From assembly GCA_022839045.1 (NCBI GenBank), contig JALHDI010000004.1, positions 1 to 56,536 of the forward strand: a stretch of 56,536 bases of DNA. The letters run 5' to 3'. Below are positions 51,443-56,536 of the stretch, piece after piece. The notes beneath the pieces are model-generated. The model searched no databases, had not been told where the DNA came from, and saw only the letters and a program-made list of their open reading frames with translations. Position numbers and translations under genes: made by a program. The stretch comes from Sporomusaceae bacterium. GTDB taxonomy: Bacteria > Bacillota_C > Negativicutes > Sporomusales_B > UBA7701. Position 1 is the stretch's first letter. Each line of letters begins with the position of its first letter.

Positions 51443-52845
51443 TGGCCAGGAAAACCATCTTCCCCATGACCCGCATCCACGAGCCTATCAGGATCGACGT
51501 TGAAGTGGAGGGCGGCCGCGTCACCGACGCCTGGGTAAGCAGCCACCTTTTCCGCGGCTGGGAACTGATGATGATCGGCCGCGACGTCCGCGACGCAATT
51601 CTCTTCACCCAGCGCATCTGCGGCATCTGCTCGAGCGCCCACGCCGTCGCCGACTGTCTCGCTCTGCAGCAGACCAGCGGCCTCGCCCCGACCGTCAACG
51701 GCCAGCACCTCATCAACCTCATCCTCGCTGCCGACACCATCCAGAACCACCTGCGGCACTTCTACCTGCTCACCGTACCCGACTACGCCGCTGGACCCGA
51801 CACCCCTCCCTGGACGCCCCGTCCCCTCAAGCCCGACCTCAGGCTGCCCGCGAAAGCCAACACCACTCTCGTCGAACGCCTCCCCGCGGCCATCCGCATG
51901 GCGGCAGCCGCCCACGAACTCATGACCATGTTCGGCGCCAAGGCCCCCCACCAACAAACCATCCTGGTCACCGGCGTCACCCAACAGACCAACGCCGACC
52001 AAATCAAAGCCGCTACCGCCCTCCTGCGGGAAATCAAATACTTCGTCGAGGGGGCGTATCTCCCCGACGCGCTGACCATCGCCGCCCATTACCCCGATTA
52101 TCACGTCATCGGCAAGGGCGGCAGCAATTACATGTCCTTCGGAATGTTTCCCGAGCCGGTCACTGGCGAGCGGGCCTTCAAAGCGGGCGCGCTGTTGAGC
52201 GACGGCACGGCCGAGAAACCGGACATCGGCCAGATAAGCGAAGACGTCCGCTTCAGCTGGTACCGGGAAGGCAGCGGCGGCCGGCCGGACACAGAGAGCA
52301 CCGTCCCCGACCCGGACAAAGCCGACGCCTACTCCTGGACAAAGGCCCCCCGCTACAAAGGGCTGACAGTCGAAAGCGGCCCCCTGCCGCGGGCCGTAAT
52401 TAACGGCGAATACCGGGGCAAAGGGACCGGCGTCGCCGACCGCATCGTCGTCCGTGCCCAGGAAACGCTCAAAATCTGCCGCCTTGCCGAAGGCTGGCTG
52501 GCTCAGCTCGTTCCCGGGCAGCCCAGCCACCGGCCTTACACCTTACCGCCGCACGGGGAAGGCATCGGCCTCACCGATGTCATGCGCGGCGCGCTCGGCC
52601 ACTGGCTGAAATTCAAAGACGGTAAAATCCAGCATCACCAGATAATCACCCCCACCGCCTGGAAATTCTCCCCCCGCGACGCCCGCGGCCAGCGAGGCCC
52701 GGTGGAAGAAGCGCTCATCGGCACACCGGTGGCCGACCCTGCCGGCCTGATAGAGGTGGGGAGGGTGATACGCTCGTTTGACCCGTGTTTCACCTGCGCC
52801 GTCCATGTGGTTAATGCCCCAGGGGCGAAGCCCCTGGTAGTTTAG
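51442..52845 (+). CDS. [NiFe] hydrogenase large subunit
   Basis: 467 residues from the ATG overlapping the previous stop; the longer open frame back to 50878 shadows the small subunit. The N-terminal nickel ligands are in RICGICSSAH (Cys60, Cys63) and the C-terminal pair in DPCFTCAVH (Cys449, Cys452), with His455 followed by 12 residues that a maturation protease would remove. RIHEPIRIDVEVEGGRV is the family opening. At 467 residues it is shorter than many group 1 large subunits. It binds the Ni-Fe centre and would oxidise H2 outside the membrane, carried out with the Tat-exported small subunit. Maturation genes are not in the window. Confidence 0.94.
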   Translation: MARKTIFPMTRIHEPIRIDVEVEGGRVTDAWVSSHLFRGWELMMIGRDVRDAILFTQRICGICSSAHAVADCLALQQTSGLAPTVNGQHLINLILAADTIQNHLRHFYLLTVPDYAAGPDTPPWTPRPLKPDLRLPAKANTTLVERLPAAIRMAAAAHELMTMFGAKAPHQQTILVTGVTQQTNADQIKAATALLREIKYFVEGAYLPDALTIAAHYPDYHVIGKGGSNYMSFGMFPEPVTGERAFKAGALLSDGTAEKPDIGQISEDVRFSWYREGSGGRPDTESTVPDPDKADAYSWTKAPRYKGLTVESGPLPRAVINGEYRGKGTGVADRIVVRAQETLKICRLAEGWLAQLVPGQPSHRPYTLPPHGEGIGLTDVMRGALGHWLKFKDGKIQHHQIITPTAWKFSPRDARGQRGPVEEALIGTPVADPAGLIEVGRVIRSFDPCFTCAVHVVNAPGAKPLVV

Positions 52846-52970
52846 CGGCCGTTGATAAGCCCCCATCTGCGTTGTTGTTCTGCCGGGCGCTTGCTTGCGT
52901 ACGTCCCGGGTACGCGGCGCGGCACGCCCGGCAGAGCCGCCTAGCATCTGGGAACTTCTGAACGGCCGCT
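52844..52970 (+). repeat. structured intergenic repeat, copy G
   Basis: Bounded by AGCGGCCGTT and AACGGCCGCT; the first base overlaps the stop codon of the hydrogenase large subunit. Core CATCTGCGTTGTTGTTCTG ... GCGTACGtcccggGTACGC ... GCCTAGCATCTG; the inner arm is GCCGGGCG/CGCCCGGC. Confidence 0.85.
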
Positions 52971-52996
52971 CGCCCATCCGGGGAAAACGAAAGAAG

Positions 52997-53017
52997 ACGC
53001 CGCTTATTTAGCGGCGT
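52997..53017 (-). terminator. terminator after selenoperoxiredoxin gene
   Basis: ACGCCGC-taaataa-GCGGCGT, followed on the minus strand by CTTCTTTCGTTTT. It begins six bases beyond the stop codon. Confidence 0.7.
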
Positions 53018-53022
53018 TTCTC

Positions 53023-53619
53023 CTATATCGTGCCCACGAGCTCGAAATCCCGGCTGATCCCCGGCATCCCCGGCCGCCAGCCCGCCGGCACCCCCTCGCC
53101 GGTCGCCTCGCCGTACTGGATGCCCGCCAACGTGCGCACGATCTCCTTCACGTTGCGCCCCACCTCCCGCGGGTAGACCGAATAATAACGGATGCGCCCC
53201 TCGGGGTCGATGATGAACGACGCCCGGAAAGCCGCGCCCGTCTCCTGGCCCCATACCCCGTAAGCGCGGGCGATTGCCCCCGAGCGGTCGGACAGCAGGG
53301 GATACTGCACCTGGCCCGCGTGGGGCGAGGCTTCGTGAAAAACCTTGTGGGCGTAGACGCTGTCCGTGCTGATCGCGATAGCTGATGCGCAAAGATTCTT
53401 CAGACAGGGGTAAATGTCGGCAACTGCCGCCAACTCGGTCGGTCAGACGAACGTGAAATCGCTGGAATAGAAAAACAGCAGCAGCCACCTGCCGCGGAAA
53501 TCGCTCAGGCCGACCTCGACCTCCTTCCCCCGCCAGTAGGCCGGCGCGCGGAAATCGGGCGCCCGCTCCTCCAGGCGGAAGCACTGGCGGGCCGGCGGCG
53601 AAGGCTTGCATTCCTCCAT
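53023..53619 (-). CDS. selenocysteine-containing peroxiredoxin (AhpC/TSA family), UGA = Sec59
   Basis: 198 residues when the in-frame TGA at 53443-53445 is read as selenocysteine. From the ATG at 53619 (GGAGG eight bases upstream) the frame gives [34 protein letters not shown], then TGA, then [12 protein letters not shown]. In peroxiredoxins that codon is the peroxidatic Cys of DFTFVCPTE, so UGA falls exactly on the catalytic residue. Downstream the fold continues intact ([27 protein letters not shown], then GWRPG near the end). A hairpin eight bases after the UGA fits a bacterial SECIS. The usual resolving Cys of the C-terminal VCPAGW motif is missing (GVPAGW). Selenoperoxiredoxins (PrxU) are known from amino-acid-fermenting clostridia. 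It would reduce peroxides in the cytoplasm. Confidence 0.9.
53416..53434 (-). promoter_or_regulatory. candidate bacterial SECIS element
   Basis: In the mRNA, GUUGGC-GGCAGUU-GCCGAC forms a 6-bp stem (one U-G pair) with a 7-base loop containing GU, starting 8 bases after the UGA. Position and size resemble the SelB-binding hairpin of known bacterial selenoprotein genes. Confidence 0.7.
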
Positions 53620-53917
53620 AATAGCGCCTCCTTCGACGTTTTATACATCCTATGCCGGCTCCGCTATTTATGTAACCTTTTTGCCGGCATCATCCGTTCT
53701 TGACCCGAGCCAAGCTTATATGCCTGGCCTTTTACCTATAACCGATTCGCCCGCGATGAATCTCTTTCATCCAAATGACCTTTCCCTTAATCTGCTAATT
53801 TTCGCCACGAAATCTTGCTTTTTCTACTATATAATGATATTCTTTCGATACGCCTTAAGGTAAGGGGAAAAACCGGCAGGCGCTACCAGGGGATTAATCG
53901 GGAGGGACTCGATCAGT
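53620..53917. other. intergenic region between divergent genes
   Basis: Holds the promoters of the selenoperoxiredoxin and of the MFS gene. More AT-rich than the surroundings, with TATAAT at 53830-53835. No gene or known RNA motif is seen. Confidence 0.4.
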
Positions 53918-55341
53918 ATGACGCAACCGCGAAAACTATCTAATCAATGGATGGTTTTTGGAGTAACCTCGATCGGTACATCATGGCAACCCTCGACGCC
54001 GGCATTATCAATGTTGCCCTTCCCCAAGTCGCTTCCAGCCTGGATGTCAACTTGCCGCTTGTTCAATGGGTGGTGTCGGCGTATCTGCTGACAATCTCCT
54101 GCCTGTTGCCGTTGTTCGGACGGCTGGGCGACATGTTTAGTCGTCGTCTGGTCTGCAATGCCGGGTTTTTCGTATTTACACTCGGCTCCGTTCTTTGCGG
54201 GCTGTCGGGCCATATCGCCCCGCTGATAGCCGCCAGGGTCGTGCAGGCCGTCGGCGCCGCAATGCTCATGGCCAATGCTCCCGCCATTGTCTCGGCCGCT
54301 TTCCCGGGCCCCAGCCGGGGCAGGGCGCTCGGCATGGTGGGGATGGTTGTGGCTCTGGGATCGATGACCGGGCCCAGCGTCGGCGGTCTCTTAGTGGGCG
54401 CCTTCGGGTGGGAATCCATATTCTATGTCAACCTGCCCATCGGTATCGCCGGCTTATTGGCGGGCTATTACATTCTGCCAGGCAATGAACGCCGCCGGGG
54501 CGAGAAGTTCGACTATGCGGGAGCGGGCCTGTTCGCCGTCGGCATGACCGCCTTTTTGTTGGCGGTAAGTCATGGCGAGGAATGGGGCTGGCGATCGGCG
54601 CTTGTTATAACGCTGGCGGTCATTTCCATTCTCGCGCTAAGCGCATTTGTCCGCCACGAAAAACGCGAGCCCTTCCCCATGATCGACCTTAGCCTGTTTA
54701 AAAACTGGGCCTTTTTTTCAGGCAATATAACGGGGTTGCTGTCATTCATGGCGGTATTTTCCAACACCATGCTGCTTCCCTTTTACCTAAGCAAAATACT
54801 AAATTTCGAATCCTCCCACATCGGCCTGTTAATGACGCCGTTTCCCATCGCCCTGGCGGTCGTGGCTCCGGTCAGCGGCTACTTGTCGGAACGGGTAAAC
54901 CCGGCCTCGCTGAGTGCCGCCGGTCTAACCGTAACAGCGGCGGGACTTGTCTGGATGGCAATGCTGGATACCACGCCCGCGATTTGGGAGGTGGTCTTGG
55001 GGCAATCGCTCCTGGGCTTAGGCAACGGTTTGTTCCAGTCGCCTAACAATAACAGCGTAATGAGCGCCGCACCGCCGGCAAAGCTGGGCATAGCCGGCGG
55101 CATCAACTCCTTGGTGCGAAACATCGGGCAGGTGTGCGGCATCGCGATAGCCGTTTCGATCTTGGAGTCGCGACAGGCGGCGGCTCTTGCGGGGATATCG
55201 CTGCCGACTCCCGGGCAACAGGTCGACGCGTTTCTAAGCGGATATCATTTCGCACTGAGCGTCGGGGCGTTTTTCGCCGCTATCGGCGCCGTGGTATCAT
55301 TCCGCAGGCGCGGCCACCTGAAACCTGCCGCTAGTAAATAA
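53918..55341 (+). pseudogene. MFS drug efflux transporter (DHA2/EmrB-type), frameshifted near the N-terminus
   Basis: From the ATG at 53918 (GGGAGGG upstream) the sequence reads MTQPRKLSNQWMVFGVTSIGT, then loses frame; from 53983 another frame continues MATLDAGIINVALPQVASSL to the stop at 55341. DHA2 pumps have the continuous motif GTFMATLDASIVNVALP, so the two frames join if one T is restored in ACATCATGG (ACA TTC ATG), near 53981. The remainder is intact: motif A GRLGDMFSRR, FGWESIFYVNLPIGIAGL, and about 14 helices. An alternative ATG at 53947 gives MDGFWSNLDRYI, unlike any MFS N-terminus and lacking most of helix 1. Either a pseudogene, or a base lost in sequencing. GC is lower than in the neighbours, suggesting later acquisition. 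Confidence 0.8.
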
Positions 55342-55427
55342 TCGCCGGATACTTTTTCCGTCTAATTTTACTAAGAGAAGCATACTAACCGGGAATAACT
55401 GCCTGATAATGGTAAACACCAAGGGAC

Positions 55428-55456
55428 TTACTTAATTTGCATGAGATGTTTATAAT
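55428..55456 (+). promoter_or_regulatory. possible promoter of phosphohexomutase gene
   Basis: TTACTT, a 17-bp spacer and TATAAT, 55 bases upstream of the ATG. The -35 is weak. Confidence 0.45.
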
Positions 55457-55510
55457 TAAGCTGTAGGCCCAGAAGAGACAACCCTGACCCGTCCCGAAAG
55501 GAGCAGTGCC

Positions 55511-56536
55511 ATGAGCATCTTCCACGCCTGCGACATCCGCGGCCTCGCCGGCCGCGACCTCACCGACGTCGCCGCCCGCAAGATCGGCCTCGCCGTCGGC
55601 TTCAAGCTCGCCGGCAAACAAGTCGTCGTCGGCGGCGACATCCGCCTCTCCACCCCGGCCCTCCAGGCCGTCATCATCGAAGCCCTCGTCGAATCCGGCT
55701 GCCATGTCCTCGACATCGGCACAGTGTCGACCCCGGCCTTCTCCTACGCCCTGCAGAAAACGGCGGCCGCGGGCGGCGTCATGGTCACCGCCTCCCACAA
55801 CCCCGCCCCCTATAACGGCTTCAAACTCGTCCTCGGTCCCGAGCCGGTCAGCGAAGCCGACATCGCCGACATTGCCCGCCTCGTCGCCGCCGGCGCCCGC
55901 ACCGCGGGCCGCGGCAGCCTCGCCAGGCTGCCCGTCGCCGCCGGCTACCTCGCCTTCACCGCCGCCCGGGCCAAACCGGGCGCTCTCAAAATCGTCCTCG
56001 ACGCCGGGAACGGCGCCACCTCGCGCCTCGCCCCCGCGCTCTTCCGCAGCCTCGGCTACGACGTCGTCGACCTCTTCTGCCAGCCTGACGGCAGCTTCCC
56101 CCACCGCCCCCCCAACCCCGCCCTCGCCGAAAACCTCGCCATCCTCGGCGCCGAGGTCCGCCGCACCGGCGCCGCCCTCGGCGCCGCCTTCGACGGCGAC
56201 GGCGACCGCGTCGGCTTCGTCGACGAAACCGGCCGCCCACACGACAACGACGACATCATCGTCCTCCTCGCCAGGCACTACCTCGCCGCCGGCCCCGGCA
56301 CCGTCATCTACGACGCCAAATGCTCCATGGTCGTCGCCGAGGAAATCGCCACAGCCGGCGGCCGCGCCGTCATGGCCCGCGCCGGCCACACCTTCAGCAA
56401 ACAGGCCTTCCGGCGGGAAAACGCCCTCTTCGCCGGCGAAATCAGCGGCCACTTCTTCTTCCGCGAACTCGGCTACGACGACGGCGCCTTCGCCGCCCTC
56501 AAAATCGCCGAAATCGTCGCCGCCCGCGGCCCCCTC
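55511..56536 (+). CDS. phosphomannomutase/phosphoglucomutase family enzyme, N-terminal part (runs off the window)
   Basis: 342 codons are open to the window end with no stop. ATG with AAAGGAGCAG upstream. Alpha-D-phosphohexomutase landmarks in order: ACDIRGLAGRDL, VGGDIRLSTPAL, the phosphoserine loop VTASHNPAPYNGFKL, the metal-binding loop FDGDGDRVGFVDE and the sugar-binding GEISGHFFFRE. It interconverts hexose-1- and hexose-6-phosphates (mannose or glucose) for envelope polysaccharide synthesis. Specificity between mannose and glucose is not readable from sequence. The C-terminal domain lies beyond the window. Confidence 0.93.
   Translation, partial: MSIFHACDIRGLAGRDLTDVAARKIGLAVGFKLAGKQVVVGGDIRLSTPALQAVIIEALVESGCHVLDIGTVSTPAFSYALQKTAAAGGVMVTASHNPAPYNGFKLVLGPEPVSEADIADIARLVAAGARTAGRGSLARLPVAAGYLAFTAARAKPGALKIVLDAGNGATSRLAPALFRSLGYDVVDLFCQPDGSFPHRPPNPALAENLAILGAEVRRTGAALGAAFDGDGDRVGFVDETGRPHDNDDIIVLLARHYLAAGPGTVIYDAKCSMVVAEEIATAGGRAVMARAGHTFSKQAFRRENALFAGEISGHFFFRELGYDDGAFAALKIAEIVAARGPL

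Noticed and set aside
53023..53433. Peroxiredoxin as a 136-residue gene starting at TTG, or as a pseudogene with a nonsense codon
   Set aside because: The frame continues upstream across a single UGA at the catalytic position to an ATG with a strong ribosome-binding site, and a SECIS-like hairpin follows, so selenocysteine is the better reading.
55385..56452. 355-residue minus-strand open frame at the window end
   Set aside because: Antisense to the phosphohexomutase, which has all active-site motifs on the plus strand; composition is that of a shadow frame.

Overview
The window looks like a chromosomal segment of a GC-rich, anaerobic, endospore-forming Bacillota, most likely of the Sporomusaceae/Negativicutes type. 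This placement is inference from gene content: an NAD-linked trimeric [FeFe] hydrogenase, a Tat-exported [NiFe] hydrogenase, CotF-like spore coat proteins, an anaerobic haem/sirohaem/corrinoid precursor operon with a cobA-hemD fusion, and a selenocysteine-type peroxiredoxin. Coding density is high and GC is well above 55% almost throughout. Exceptions are an AT-rich promoter region (about 30240-30460), a TetR/HXXEE island (about 36000-37320) and the region around an MFS gene (about 53620-55440).

Layout. 1-114: the 3' end of a 5S rRNA and its terminator, i.e. the end of an rRNA operon. 195-6076, minus strand: an IlvD/Edd-type dehydratase, a D-cysteine desulfhydrase and two dicarboxylate/amino-acid:cation symporters, one broken by a single-base frameshift. 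6418-11742: an aspartate/glutamate racemase, ApbE, a complete cobalt/nickel ECF transporter (cbiM, PDGLE protein, cbiQ, cbiO) and a NUDIX hydrolase. 11846-13639, minus: a LarA-like protein and a small unknown. 14011-20027: a GH18 lipoprotein, a PfpI-family protein, a thiamine-binding protein, a CopZ-like protein, an LCP ligase and PBP2. 20215-26877: a tightly overlapped operon sirohaem synthase, hemA, hemC, cobA-hemD, hemB, hemL that makes uroporphyrinogen III, precorrin-2 and sirohaem. 27056-29993: an M20 amidohydrolase with a DUF3311/SSS permease pair. 30461-33961: hydC-hydB-hydA. 34187-37317: a GGDEF protein, a Crp/Fnr regulator, and a TetR regulator with operator repeats and its probable target. 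37384-47238: an FtsA-like ATPase with a long beta-grasp repeat tail, a cyclodeaminase, Tex, a MATE pump, an HD-GYP variant, two coat proteins, Fur and a rubredoxin-like peptide. 47473-52845: deoC, a peptidase-MA protein and the [NiFe] hydrogenase cluster. 53023-56536: a selenocysteine peroxiredoxin, a frameshifted MFS pump and a truncated phosphohexomutase.

The signals most worth attention are these. (1) The peroxiredoxin has UGA exactly at the peroxidatic cysteine codon, followed by a SECIS-like hairpin; conventional gene calling would cut it to a fragment. (2) A family of seven roughly 120-bp structured intergenic repeats lies just after stop codons, usually before the terminator; the outer stem sequences differ between copies but stay complementary within each. 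(3) The [NiFe] small subunit has Glu where the second cysteine of the proximal-cluster CxxC is expected. (4) The FtsA-like protein carries repeated beta-grasp-like modules. (5) Three near-identical TetR-type operators link a regulator to a neighbouring membrane protein in a low-GC island.
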